A stretch of 64,000 nucleotides of DNA, from assembly GCA_016648135.1 (NCBI GenBank), contig JADDOH010010015.1, positions 62,001-126,000 on the forward strand. Direction: 5' to 3'. Both the position numbers and the translations under genes were made by a program. Positions 18,875 to 29,470 of the stretch are shown here, one piece after another. The stretch is from Agrypnia vestita (taxonomy: Eukaryota > Arthropoda > Insecta > Trichoptera > Phryganeidae). Positions within the stretch are counted from its first letter, which is position 1; each line of letters opens with the position of its first letter. A model generated the notes under the pieces. It was not told the DNA's origin. It made no database searches and saw nothing but the letters and a program-made list of their open reading frames with translations.

Positions 18875-19309
18875 TAAAGTCTACAAATAAAAATATATAC
18901 CTATATAAATAAATAAATTAAGGAAAATAAAAAATAATCTTAAAAAAAACTTTAACCCTTTTTACATTAAACAATATTCTACACATATTTACACTTGGAC
19001 TTATGACTCACTCAACTTATCACTAACATTGCACTTGATACTTTGTAGATACATAATTATTACCTTATGAAAACAAATATTATTGACGAATTAAAAAAAA
19101 TATTATAATTGTCTTCTATAACGCCACTTTGGGACAGGCTTAGCCTAGTACAGTGGCATAATCCACAAATCTAACAACAACAAAAAAGTGTAATCTTATC
19201 TAATATTTTTATTGTTAAATTATTATTAAGTACCTATATATTGTAAACAAGGATTTTTTTGAAATAAATAAATAAAAAAATAAAATTAAATAAAAAAAAT
19301 AATCGCTGG

Positions 19310-19680
19310 ATAAATTTATTTATTAAATATTATTTTATTGGCTATTCAAATACAACAGGGTTTTTTCAGCAGCTAGAACTTTTGTCACGCCGCCAAAACC
19401 ACTTAATTTTTACTGCGCTCATTTTTCATTTTTAGGAATGTTAAACATAATTTCGTCTTCCGAAAAACGTATTATGAAGATTTATTTGCATGAATAAATT
19501 AAGTACGGCTATAAATATTTTCACTACTTAGGCGAGAAACGAAAATAAGCGGGAAACGTATTAAGCCTAAAAAATATATGGGATTTGTATGGGATTTTTT
19601 CGGGACCGCAGAATTTAAACTTATTTAGCGGGAAAACTTATTAAAAGTGAATTTATTAAGCGAGTTTCACTGTATATGTA
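19310..19680. repeat. Repeat Y, copy 2 (right half)
   Basis: Right flank of the LINE insertion. Same sequence as 8177-8420 and 53985-54360, including the empty Harbinger site at about 19437 and the end gagtttcactgtat. Confidence 0.65.
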
Positions 19681-19773
19681 TCTAGCGAAAGTATATTTTC
19701 AATTCTAACTAACCTAACTATGTATTATGTTAGTTAGGTTGGTTAGTTCAAATATAACAAATAACTAACTTAA

Positions 19774-21016
19774 GCGGTTATGTGTAGTCAGGATTTTTAA
19801 AAAATCGAATTTTTTTTTTTGGTATTTTCTTAAAGAAAAATGTTTCAAAAATATTGTGTGAAAATATTAACTCGATCCGGTTATTAGTTTTAAAGATATC
19901 CAACGATAACTGTAGGGCCCTCCGATGCCGCCCGTACTGATACGCGGATGCTACTAGAGCCGGCCGGGCTGACAAACGGCGCGACTGCTGCGGAACGCGG
20001 TTTTTACCTGTTTAATTCTAAGAATAATGTACGAAATTTCTTTTATACTTCTAGTTTTAGAGATACGACCCTTTTGGCTAGCTGAGATTTGATTTAGTGT
20101 CAGTACTTCAGTGGCAGTGAAACCCAGCAGTCGATAGGTAGTTGTGCATGTATTATAATCATTTTCAAAAATTTATAACGAGACGTCATGAAGGTATGCA
20201 AGGAATATTAATGATTGCCAATGCATAGGATTACATTATGGACCTAATGCACACCGGTATGCTGAAAAACTCGATATAGAGCGCATAAAGATTGCTGACC
20301 AACGTGCAAATCAGGTCACTCGAGAAGGCAAAATGAGACCTAGATAAAAAAAAATCGACATCTTGGAGGCTTACACATCGACAGAAGATGTATTACATGT
20401 ACCAGAAATAGACGACTCTACGTAAGTAATTTTTTAAATTGTATTTGTATTAATTATTTATGCATAAAACTTTAAACGCGTTTTTCTCAAAATAACGTTT
20501 TCAAAAACGGTGTCCACGATATTTTAAAAACTACTCGACAGATTTAAATGAAATTTAAACATCATATTTTAGGCATTAAAAACTTGTGCTTAATCGAAGG
20601 ATTTTTTTTTTGACTTAAACTTTATTTTTTATAAATAATAAATGAGTGATTTTTTCCCTCAAAATTCATAATTAAGCTTTCAAAGACCGCCATTTTGCTA
20701 AATTTGAAAAAAAAAATAAGCTTCGATTAAGCACAAGATTAACTATTGAACTACTAATTTCTTTTTGTTTCATTAAATTTAGATAAACCACTAAGAAGCA
20801 TTGATGGACACCGCAAGGCACTACTTGCAAAACAGGGGTCAAGAAACGAGATTCTATCGTGGTCCAGTATTAATAATTTTATTTGAAATTTTCGTTATAG
20901 TTACTTAAAATATATTGTAAAACGTTGGTATTATGAATTGAATCAAAACATTAAACCGTTCAAAAAAAAATTTTGAAAATGTCTTTTTTTTTGCGCCTCT
21001 GACTACACATAACCCC
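19774..21016. mobile_element. TTAA-flanked DNA transposon, possibly Kolobok-like
   Basis: Ends read GCGGTTATGTGTAGTCAG at the left and, inverted, GGGGTTATGTGTAGTCAG at the right. TTAA lies at 19770-19773 and 21017-21020. TTAA duplications occur in piggyBac and Kolobok. The end sequence does not look like piggyBac (no CCCT start), and the internal ORF remnant is of a type I loosely associate with Kolobok. At 1.24 kb with little coding sequence it is non-autonomous. Confidence 0.55.
20224..20424 (+). pseudogene. Transposon protein C-terminal remnant
   Basis: Reads GLHYGPNAHRYAEKLD, then IADQRANQVTREGKMRPR, a stop, and KKIDILEAYTSTEDVL up to TAA. Basic, helical tails of this kind occur at the end of many arthropod transposase-like proteins. 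One in-frame stop. Family not certain. Confidence 0.35.
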
Positions 21017-21207
21017 TTAACTAACACAATACATTCATGGTTAGTTTAGTTAAGTTGGAAAATAAACTTGAAAATCTATACATATTTTATTTATGTTTCT
21101 ATTCTACAGATATTTATCTTTATTTTCCTTTCGCATTGTATTCCATTATCGTATTCATAATTATTTTATTCTAAATACAGTTGTCACTCTCGGTAATGAA
21201 ACTCTAA

Positions 21208-21355
21208 GGGCCAATTTTTTGATCAGTAGTTAGAGTATTTGTTAAGCAAAAAGCATAGATTTTTACGAAAACGGGTATTGTGATCGGTGGAAAACGCAAA
21301 AATCTATGCTTTTTCTAACTCTTACTGCTTTTACTCCTAATCTAACAACCGGCCC
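21208..21355. mobile_element. 148-bp foldback MITE with TAA target duplication
   Basis: Starts GGGCCAATTTTTTGATC and ends, inverted, GGGCCGGTTGTTAGATT. TAA flanks it at 21205-21207 and 21356-21358. The inner arms share aaaagcatagattttt, so almost the whole element can fold back. A partial relative begins at 38714 (TAA then GGGCCGGTTGTTTCAAG). Harbinger-type by its target duplication. Confidence 0.6.
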
Positions 21356-21539
21356 TAACTCGAAAACTAATCTTCAAAATATACAGTTGCTCTTTTTCCC
21401 TGCCAACACAACAAGTGTTTTGTCGCTAACGGACCAGTGTTATTAAAAAATTAAATAGGTTGATAAGATCTCTAATAATATGCTGGACTCGTGAGGTCTT
21501 AGAGGTGATAGCAACAACTATCACAGGTAGGGCTACAAT

Positions 21540-21700
21540 CTGACTGATCCACAAAATTAGAAGGTGAACCGCCACAGGATCTGCCGCTAAGTAGCTTCCG
21601 AAGAGCTGAAGAGCTTCGCTGCAGTAGATGAGGGTCTGGCTACAACATTTGAGATGACAAATGAGGACATTCTTAAAACTTGAGGGAGAATAGGATCAAG
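21540..21700 (+). pseudogene. Possible pogo/jerky transposase tail
   Basis: A short frame has ASEELKSFAAVDEGLATTFEMTNEDIL, recalling the C-terminal LTDEEI-type motif of pogo/jerky DDE transposases. There are stops on both sides. The match is weak. The rest of 21360-22240 is AT-rich intron with nothing recognised. Confidence 0.25.
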
Positions 21701-22240
21701 AAGACCAGGAGAAAAAAAATATAAGAGCCCGATCCATCCAGCATCAACCAAGATTTGAATGCGACCAAATTAATTGATTTTTTTTTTAATTCACAAGATG
21801 ACCCTAGATTAAATGAAGATGTTTCCAGATTAAAAGATTAGGTACGCAGCTTTTTGGAATAACAAAAAAATGTAAACAAAGTTGACTTATTAAACTTTTA
21901 ATTTATAAAAGTTTAATTTGTTATAACTAGTGTAATACAATGGTGCAAATAGATAAATAAATTATTTATGCTTTAGTTACATGGAAACGAGTTAATTTTA
22001 TACCTAACTTTTTATAATGAAAACTCTATAAAGAAATAAATTGCTCTGTCCCTTGGATTTGATTATAGAGAGTGATGACTGTATATGGTTTATTTAATAA
22101 GTAATTTGATCTTTGTTTTGTTATTTGCAATAAGCAGGACTACCATTCAATATGTAAAATATTTTGGGCTGGCAAATTTGTATTGGCATAGTAGAAGTTG
22201 CATGATCTTTTATTATTTATAAAAATATTTATAATTCTAG

Positions 22241-22504
22241 CGCTTTGAAGACTTCATCCAGAATCGCATATCCGTATTGAATAAGCGAGTATCGAGTGGC
22301 GGGAGTGGGGGTTCCAGCCGCAGTGGAGGGGCTGGTGGCTCGGGGGCCGGGGTGGGGCGAGATGAACCTACGCAAGGAGCAGAACCGCGCTTACCTCCTA
22401 TCCTGCCCCAAGCTCTGGCGCTTCAGCTCTCTAGAGGACTCATCTCGCTTATACTATCCATGGACTTCACTTGTAACACAGACCTGCTGCTGCTTGCATG
22501 CAAG
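22241..22504 (+). CDS. Bruce: BRUCE/BIRC6 exon 4 of window
   Basis: It starts after ataattctag, reads RFEDFIQNRISVLNKR, then a Gly/Ser-rich loop (SSGGSGGSSRSGGAGG) and a helical part LQLSRGLISLILSMD, ending DLLLLACK before donor gttatt. 264 nt, phase 0 on both sides. GC content is far above the surrounding intron. The flexible loop is probably a disordered insertion between scaffold helices. Confidence 0.75.
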
Positions 22505-22736
22505 GTTATTATATTACCTTACCATCTTAAGTGCACCGCAATACTTCCAAGTGTAAATATTTAGATAATTGCTAAAGTGTTTCTTTTTTTTTTTTGTTTT
22601 TTTTTTTTTATAAATATAAAAGGATTCTAATGACCCAAATTAGTGTCAGCTATTAGTTTGATGAGTCCAGTTTTTAAAAAAAAAAAATGCATTTTTGACA
22701 AAATAAGTCATTTGTTAAATATGTATACAAATATCC

Positions 22737-23575
22737 TTAACTTGTTGTGGGCCGTAAATTTTCGGAATTTTTTGTGATTTTTCTTTTTACGAAAAAACCA
22801 TGAAAACATGCGTATATTAAAAAAAAACACACACACATTCATATTATTTTATCGTAAGTGTCGAAACGCAATGATTTTTTTATCATTTAAGTAAAAAAAA
22901 TAATCTTTTTTTGAATTTCCATAATGTTGCCAGCGCAACATTTTCTGAAAAATAATAATAATTTTTTTATTTGTTTATTAGAGACAACACTACTATTAAT
23001 AATAATAATCTTCTTCTGTGTGATATATTTTGTTGCACGGCACGGCACACGACGGGACATCGCACTCATAACACATAAATATGATACACTTTCACACACA
23101 CACATATTTCAAATAAACGCAACAAAATTGCGTGTATTTTTGTTAATAAATCACTATTAGTATTCAATTGAATCATAAACCAACAAAAACTGACAAATAT
23201 CGCAAAACATATCGTATATATTTGTATATACGTGTACAAATAAATCGAAAATCGAAAAAAATAAATCGTATTTCCCGCGCACATTGCGCGTGACCTTGAC
23301 GATGGAATATTTGAATTTCGATTGCACAACACGCGATCGGGGCGCCATCTATGACAATTCTATACGATTTTGACGGCAGAAAAACTTCTGTTTTGATTGT
23401 TGATTTAAAATATAATCCGTGATGTTTTTGAGTTGAAAATGGAACGACAGGTCACAACAGGATTTCTCTATTGGGAAAAAATTACGTTTTTCAAATTCGA
23501 TACGCGGCCTTCAATAAATAAATTATTTTGTGCCTATCGGATATATCCGACGCGGCCCAGGGGGGGGTAAATTTA
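22737..23575 (-). repeat. Repeat X, copy 2
   Basis: About 840 bp matching 54787-55705 and 63305-64000 in reverse complement. Landmarks: ccagcgcaacatttt, acacgacgggacatcg, cgcgcacattgcgcgtg, ggaacgacaggtcac. The right end has palindrome TCGGATATATCCGA (23537-23550) followed by gcggcccagggg. The orientation that reads as a short MSAMSRRVPC or MFRCVPCNKIYH peptide is the minus strand here. No full-length protein is encoded. Confidence 0.75.
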
Positions 23576-23683
23576 AACAATTAAAAATATTTTATTTTTT
23601 AAAGCTAAATGTAAGTTTTGTAGTAATAAAAGAAGATAAATAAAAGAATTTTACCTTCCATTAAAATTCCTATTTTGTTTCCC

Positions 23684-23832
23684 TCGACGCCTGGAATCCA
23701 TTATGAGAGAACAGCCTGCTGTTTCGCCACTAGACACGCGTTCCTACCCCCTCTGATTCCCTGTTTGCGACAATTTATTCCCGCTGGTATCCCTGTTTCC
23801 GGTTTCGTCCGCGCAACGGTTTTTCTTTCATA
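23684..23832. repeat. DIRS terminal inverted repeat, left
   Basis: From ctcgacgcctgg to tttctttcatat it is the reverse complement of 27899-28048, with almost no differences. Confidence 0.75.
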
Positions 23833-23839
23833 TGACTCA

Positions 23840-23970
23840 TAATGCACCAGGTAGGGATTACCTGGATTCCAGGCGTCGAGGGAAACAAAATAGGAATTTT
23901 AATGGAAGGTAAAATTCTTTTATTTTGTGTTCCGTCTCGACGCCTGGAATCCATTATGAGAGATCTGTTT
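23840..23970. repeat. DIRS internal complementary region
   Basis: 23864-23922 is the reverse complement of 23641-23698 (58 bp, essentially perfect). 23923-23965 (ttttgtgttccgtc, then gacgcctggaatcc) matches the outer edge of the right terminal repeat in reverse. Such a segment templates circular-intermediate formation in DIRS elements. Confidence 0.65.
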
Positions 23971-24014
23971 GTTATCACCTGGTGACCTAGTGGTTCGACG
24001 TTATATGTGACTGC

Positions 24015-24365
24015 CTATATTGGCGTAAAGAGAGGCGCTAATGAGCTCTGGGGGCATTGTTGCTTGGGGTTATCTACTATCTCTCTTTGGTAGAATTTTC
24101 GGAAGGTGATTTCACTCTGCCAGTTTCCCCTTGACAAGATCTCCTCTATCGGGTAGTTTTCCAGCCAATTCAACGAAGCCACAGCAGAACGAACACTTCC
24201 TGGCGTTGCTTCCACTCCAGCCTCTCTTAGGATTGACTTGATCCAACCACCTATCATTGTCCGTGAAGCTGGCTTTACTTCACCTGCTGTCGTCACAAAT
24301 AGTTCTTTCATGTCCGGCTTTCGTCTCGGCTGTGAGAGTGAGACCAGCTTTCGGATCCAAAACAA
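24015..24365 (-). pseudogene. DIRS tyrosine recombinase, C-terminal part
   Basis: Contains GSVRSAVASLNW (position of the conserved second-half arginine box), ILSRGNWQSEITFRKFY with the likely nucleophilic Tyr, then a short tail. It continues the protein of 24280-25422 after a frameshift around 24370-24420. The enzyme would integrate the circular DNA copy without target duplication. Confidence 0.65.
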
Positions 24366-25422
24366 GGGGTTGATGTTCCTTTCGCTGCGCGCTCCGCACC
24401 GATGCGCTCAACCTCCATCCCGATTGTTTGTGTCTTGCCGTGTCAGTCTTCGCTCCAAAGGCTGGCCATAGCGTGATGGAGTCTCCTTTGTCGATCAATC
24501 GGTCCGGGGTGACTCTGAGAAGTGTCAGATCTTGGACTCTTCGCCCAGATGCCATGATGAGTAGTATGGCCGTCCTCCTTGACACGTCATACAGGCTGTT
24601 CCTTGGCGGGTTTTCACGTAGCCACTCCACCACTACTCGGGGGTTCCAGATCGGGAGTCTCTCAGTGCATCCACCAGAAACCGAGATGGCTTTAAGGACG
24701 TGCCTGACGAGGAAGTTCGAGCTAATCTTATCTGCATCAAGAGCTGGGCCACAGAAGGATACGATTGCCGATTTGTGGACCAATATTGTTCGAGGGGCTA
24801 GCCCTTCGTGGATGAACAGGTTGGCCAGGTATCTTGCCACTGTTGCAGGGGGAGGGTTATGAGGTTGGACAGAATGCGTGGTACACCATCGCTGCCACCT
24901 ATCCCAGGCCGGCTTGTAGGTGTTCAGCGTTGAGCCTCTCCAGCCAGATCTGAACAGCTGCTGTTCCTCCTGGCTCCAATCCGCTATAGCCTGTTCCCAC
25001 CCACTGCTATTCTCCAAACTTCCAGTTGGAGGTCCGACACCCTCGGTGGGGGAAACCCTGTCGACGTATCGATCAGGACGCTCTTCAGATCTCTTACGCT
25101 TATTGGCCCTCCCTTTGCTCGTTGTTTGAGATCGGCCCTCCAGAATGTCTTCTCCCATCTTGGCACAACTAGGAGAAAGGTGCCTCTTGCCAGGTTCAAG
25201 TGCGCCAGTACTCTTGGGATGAGATTCGGCGGCGGAAATACCCAGGCCCGCTCGTAATCCCAATGCTGACTGAATGCGTTGAGATAGGAGGCCGAGCAAT
25301 CGGTTGAGTCTAGCGACACGTAGTTTGGCACCACATGGGCGGTGGCCGATGCGAAGAGGTCGATCTGAGGACGTCCCCATATTCGGAATATTTCCTCTGT
25401 CGCTGGTTCCAGGAGGTGCCAT
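24280..25422 (-). pseudogene. DIRS tyrosine recombinase, N-terminal and core part
   Basis: After a region of mixed frames, residues from about 170 on read WQRWCTTHSVQPHNPP, VARYLANLFIHEGLA, SAIVSFCG (the SAM-like N-domain), then TAILLIMASGRRVQDLTLL, with the first catalytic Arg in the SGRRVxDL box typical of DIRS recombinases. The frame fails before the His/Arg/Tyr boxes, which lie in 24015-24365. Upstream residues up to about 150 partly overlap the RNase H frame and are not all real. Confidence 0.65.
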
Positions 25423-25994
25423 TCCGGGAGTGGTGTCCCCCGTGAGAGTCGGTCCGCAATCCCGTTGTATCTCCCTGGAATGACTGCGCTGTCAGAGATA
25501 TTTCCTGCTGGTCGATAAACTCTAGGAGGTCTCGAGTTATCTTCAGAAGGCCCAATGATCTTGTCCCCCCCCCCCCCCTTGTTGATGTAAGCCACTACTG
25601 TCTTGTTGTCTGTCTGCAGTAGGGTCTTCGTTCCTCTTAGCAGGTAAGCGTGATCCCTGATCACTGCGTAAACAGCGAAGGCTTCTTTCTGGTTGGAATG
25701 CCACCGCATCTGCTCTGTGGACCACTGGCCTGATATCGTCTTGTCGTCCACCTGGCCGCCCCAACCTGCGTCCGCTGCGTCTGTAGTCAGGAAGTGGGAG
25801 AAGGGGGCTTCGTGTATTGGGCAGGACTCCCCTACGGCCTCCAACCACCACTCTAGGTCTTGCCGAACCGCGGCAGGAAGCTCCACTTGTCTGGATGGCT
25901 CGTGCCTCTGCAGCTGGCGGCTGAATCTCTGCAGTCTTCGGCAATGCAAACGACCCCGAGGGGTGGCGAAGTTTGCGAAGTTGAGTCTCCCCAA
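24984..25994 (-). pseudogene. DIRS RNase H and downstream region
   Basis: Starts GRLNFANFATPRGR, then LTTDAADAGWGGQV (first catalytic Asp), EAFAVYAVIRDH, LLQTDNKTVVAYINKGGGG, the RNase H motifs of DIRS/Pao-type elements. A poly-C tract (25567-25579) shifts the frame. A downstream stretch PQIDLFASATAHVVPNY follows, which is also usual in DIRS pol. The 5' part duplicates the last residues of the RT frame because of the 181-bp duplication. Confidence 0.65.
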
Positions 25995-27156
25995 GAGGCC
26001 TAGAACCTGCTTGGGGGAGCAACTGCCGGCCTCGATCGGGCGGCGCAGTACTTGGCGAAGGCCAGAGCACTTGCGGTCCGAGAGGGATTTCTGGTTGGCT
26101 TCTGAATCTCTGCAGTCTTCGGCAATGCAAACGACCCCGAGGGGTGGCGAAGTTTGCGAAGTTGAGTCTCCCCAAGAGGCCTAGAACCTGCTTGGGGGAG
26201 CAACTGCCGGCCTCGATCGGGCGGCGCAGTACTTGGCGAAGGCCAGAGCACCTGCGGTCCGAGAGGGATTTCTGGTTGGCTTCGGTGTCCCAAGTTATGC
26301 CCAGAAACTCCAGCTTTTGGGTAGGTATAAGGACACACTTGTCGCGGTTGATGCACCAACCCAGATGCTGGAACAGATTGACCGTCTCTACTGCCTGGGT
26401 CGCTAGCAGGTCCCTTGACTGATTGGCCAGAAGGAAGTCGTCCAGGTAGACTACGGTCCTTATTCCTCTCTTCCGCAAGAGTCCCGCTAGCCAGTTTGAC
26501 AGCGTTGCGAACATTCTCGGGGCTGATGACAGGCCACAGGGCAGGCAGGTCATCTGGAGAAGTTCCCCTTGGTAGTACAGTCTCAGGAACTTTCGGTGCG
26601 ATTCCGCTATTGGTAGGTGAAAGTATGCCTGGGTTAGGTCGATTTTCACCAACCAATCTTTGGGCCGGAGGAAGTCTGGGACCCGAAAGTGGTTGAACAG
26701 CTTGAAGGGTTTCGCCTCCACAAAGGCATTCAACGCCTTCAGGTTGAATATCGGCCTTAGGGAGTTGTCCGACTTCGGAGTTAGAAACAGATTTGAGATG
26801 AAGCTCGGAGAATGATCTGCTCTTTCCAGCACGCCTGACATCTTCAGGGCCTGAATGTGACTCGACATGTCTCGAGACTCCTTCGTGCTGAAGCTGCTCA
26901 ACAGCTGCCTGGTGGGGAAGCTTGGAGGGATTTTGGCCGCACCTTCTCGCACGAAAGGGTCTTTGAAGCCCTCCAATATGGCCTTTCTCCGGTTCAGTAT
27001 ACACTCTGCCCGTCTGCCGCACACCAATCTGCAGGATGTCGTCCGAAATCTTATTGTACGGAGCATCGCTGGTGAACATCGACTGAATCCGCTCGAAGAG
27101 AGCCGAAGCGGAAGATCCGTGCCGGGTTCGGATGCCCAATTCACCAGCGATTGCAT
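25543..27156 (-). pseudogene. DIRS reverse transcriptase
   Basis: From about residue 45 the frame has CGRRAECILNRRKAIL and FVREGAAKIPPSF, then the reverse transcriptase: SNLFLTPKSDNSLRPIFNL (fingers), WLVKIDLTQAYFHLPI (motif A Asp), GLSSAPRMFATL (motif B), TVVYLDDFLLA (catalytic YLDD) and LEFLGITWD. After LLGRLNFANFATPRGR the duplication throws it out of frame, so roughly the last 190 residues (before 26100) are an artefact. The first ~44 residues are also out of frame. Confidence 0.7.
25921..26282. repeat. 181-bp tandem duplication in DIRS pol
   Basis: 25921-26101 and 26102-26282 are almost identical (two or so differences, such as acttgcgg/acctgcgg). 181 is not a multiple of three, so the duplication itself causes the frameshift between RT and RNase H. 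Confidence 0.9.
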
Positions 27157-27418
27157 CCCGTCTCTCAGGGCTCTGGGCGAGCAAGGCGTTTGAAAGCGCG
27201 GCGAGCGATCTTTCCAGCAAGCCAGTATGTTTCGGCGCGTTATCGACCCTTCTCAAGTCGTCGTTCACCGACAATTCCACAAATGTGGGAGTCGCCGCGT
27301 AGGTTCTCTGCGTTTCCGCATAGCGAACGCCTGACCACTCGTCGGAATCGAAGTGTTGCAACTTCGAGATCTGTTCGATTCGCTTCGGGTCCGCTCTCGG
27401 TACTGGCGGCTCCTTCAC
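27010..27418 (-). pseudogene. DIRS gag-like protein fragment
   Basis: The frame reads IEQISKLQHFDSDEW, AATPTFVELSVND and LLERSLAALSNALLAQS, then FTSDAPYNKISDDIL before losing frame. Position ahead of RT and the helical content fit the DIRS gag-like ORF. Upstream sequence (27420-27690) continues in other frames (LLKQVTALTEALLAGG) as its broken N-terminus. Confidence 0.45.
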
Positions 27419-27898
27419 GACCGTGCTGAGCTTGCCGAACTCCAGCGTATTCCTCGCCCTTCTGAGGCTCGGCGGCGGCTGAATAAAGGGCGCATTCGTG
27501 TTCCGGCGTTGGCGGCGTTGTTGATGCAGGGGCCGCGCCGCCCGCTAACAAGGCCTCCGTCAGAGCAGTCACCTGTTTTAGCAGGTGGTCTACACGCGGG
27601 TCGTATGCTACGCGGCGTCTCTTTCAACTCGGTTCTTCGAAAGAAGATCCGTCATTCGAGGATACCGGCGAAGGAGCTTGCTCGTCCGCCATCTTGTTAA
27701 CAAAACGTTTGACGAAATTCACGGGATTTACACTAAAATACCAACGTCCTGTCGCACTATGTTAAAAATTTGTATAGTCTTATGTTTGTTAACCTAGGGA
27801 TCAAAAATTAAGGGGGTAGGTTGCAATAGAAACACAAAAAATCACAACAAAAGTTGGCGTGTCTAAACGCGTGCCAAATGGCGCGAAACAACGACGTT

Positions 27899-28048
27899 AT
27901 ATGAAAGAAAAACCGTTGCGCGGACGAAACCGGAAACAGGGATACCAGCGGGAATAAATTGTCGCAAACAGGGAATCAGAGGGGGTAGGAACGCGTGTCT
28001 AGTGGCGAAACAGCAGGCTGTTCTCTCATAATGGATTCCAGGCGTCGA
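27899..28048. repeat. DIRS terminal inverted repeat, right
   Basis: Reverse complement of 23684-23832. It continues outward into tctcgacgcctgg and acggaacacaaaat, which are mirrored in the internal complementary region. Confidence 0.75.
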
Positions 28049-28074
28049 GACGGAACACAAAATATACAATATGT

Positions 28075-28870
28075 TTAAGTTATCACATGTGTTCAATCTG
28101 ATGGCCATTTTGGTCCAGACACTGTTGATATCGCAAATCACACATATTTCAATAATTTAAAGTTGTGTATGGACACTTTTTAGCTCAACAGCTGCCTTTT
28201 TAATTTTCGACAGTTTTGCACCATATATCTTATCTTCAACAAGCCCCCATTAAAATAGGCCAATGCTGCAAATTCTGAATAATGCAGAGTGCCCAATGCT
28301 CTATTTTCGCCCGATCCGTCTATTTAGTAGATTTTCTTTTTACATGTTTAGGACAGCTGTACATACGCTACACAAAATTAATTGAATATATTTAATCAAG
28401 TATGGTAGGTATTAGTATTTTTAAAGTAAACTCTTAAAGTTTTATATTAGACAGTTTTTCTTTTTACTCATTTTAATTTGCGTATCAGTCACAGAAAACC
28501 GCTACAGATTAGATATGCGCGCCGAGTCGGCGGCGGCTTGCCGCGGCGTGACTCATTTTTTTAGGGGATATGTTTTTTAAGGAATGTTTAGATGTCGTGG
28601 AAAAACAGAAGAAAAAATATTAAAATCAAGGAGTGTTCTATTATTATCACGGTTTTCTTTGCATAACTCTTAATTGTCATGTATGAATATGATCTTGTTA
28701 ACTCTCACAGGGCTCATTTCATTTCTTCTGAGGTGCAATTTTGTATTTATTTTAATTGATCTGGCTCTAAAGTTATATGATTACACGTAATGTTTTTATC
28801 CTTATGGACACTATGGACTTTGCATTCATATTTTGTACTGTAGCATTTCTTTGACGGTGCCTACCGACTG
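28075..28870. other. Intron, CpG-rich patch only
   Basis: No gene. A CpG-rich block at 28515-28552 resembles 30950-30995 in direct orientation (gcgcgccga, ggcggcgg, gcggcgtg); see findings. Confidence 0.4.
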
Positions 28871-29470
28871 TTTCCAATTAGGCCCTCTCAGTCCTGGCGG
28901 GTGTGCTCCCTGCCGATTTCTAGGCTCTTGAGGCGTGCACCTGTCGCAGATTGCTGAGGGGCCCGGAAATATACTACTTTGATAGAACTCTCAGACCCCC
29001 GGAAAACGAGCGACCACAGGCGTTGGAAATGCATGTTAGGCTAATAACGTTAGAAGTATGGCAAGACAGACTAGACACCGCCACCACCGGGAGATGAACA
29101 CACTCCTTCTTCCCAAGGGTGACAGTTAAAGAAAGAAACTTGAGTTTATTTTCCGTCTCTGGACCACTATACGATACAGATGCTTTCGGGCCACGGAGAG
29201 TTCAGATCTAAACTCTATGATCTTGGACTCTCCGCTCATCCATGATGCATCTGTGCCAGAATGATCCAGACTCTGGGGCATATCCTCTGGAATTGCGAAC
29301 TCTTGATGGATGCTAGATACGATATGCGTGTTGGAATATTCGGGTCACTTGACACTGGTCGGCGTCTCACAAACGCCGATCTTGTTAGAAATAAAAGAAA
29401 CTTTGAATGCCTCCGTAAGTTTGTTAGGGTGTGGGTGTCCTCAAGGTGGACTACTCAATATGAATCCGAT
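28870..29470 (+). pseudogene. R1-type LINE ORF2 C-terminal remnant
   Basis: Frames in turn give LSVLAGVLPADF, LEMHVRLITLEVWQDRLD, then MIQTLGHILWNCELLMDAR and NFECLRKFVRVW. The HxLWxC-type box with an upstream TLGH and the trailing FxxFxRxVW pattern is the C-terminal zinc knuckle region of R1-clade LINEs. There are several frameshifts. No reverse transcriptase remains. Confidence 0.55.

Larger units (their letters stand above)
15560..19305 (+). mobile_element. Jockey/CR1-type LINE inserted in repeat Y
   Basis: It contains an ORF1 remnant with a PHD-type zinc finger, an endonuclease-like region with frameshifts, an open reverse transcriptase frame, and an A/T-rich tail with aaataaataaat. Flanks on both sides are halves of the repeat that is whole at 53.85-54.36 kb, so that copy shows the pre-insertion state. 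Breakpoints are approximate because the flanks have diverged. Confidence 0.7.
23641..28070 (-). mobile_element. DIRS-type tyrosine-recombinase retrotransposon
   Basis: Gag-like, reverse transcriptase, RNase H and tyrosine recombinase reading frames lie in DIRS order on the minus strand. Ends are inverted repeats of about 150 bp (about 23684-23832 and 27899-28048). Between the left repeat and the recombinase lies a segment (about 23840-23970) complementary to the outer ends, the internal complementary region expected of DIRS elements. The element is dead: one 181-bp tandem duplication and several frameshifts. It fills most of the intron between BRUCE exons 4 and 5. Confidence 0.8.

Noticed and set aside
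26000..27429. Long frames on the + strand inside the DIRS element (for example 26867-27193)
   Set aside because: They are antisense shadows of the GC-rich gag and pol regions and have no family features.
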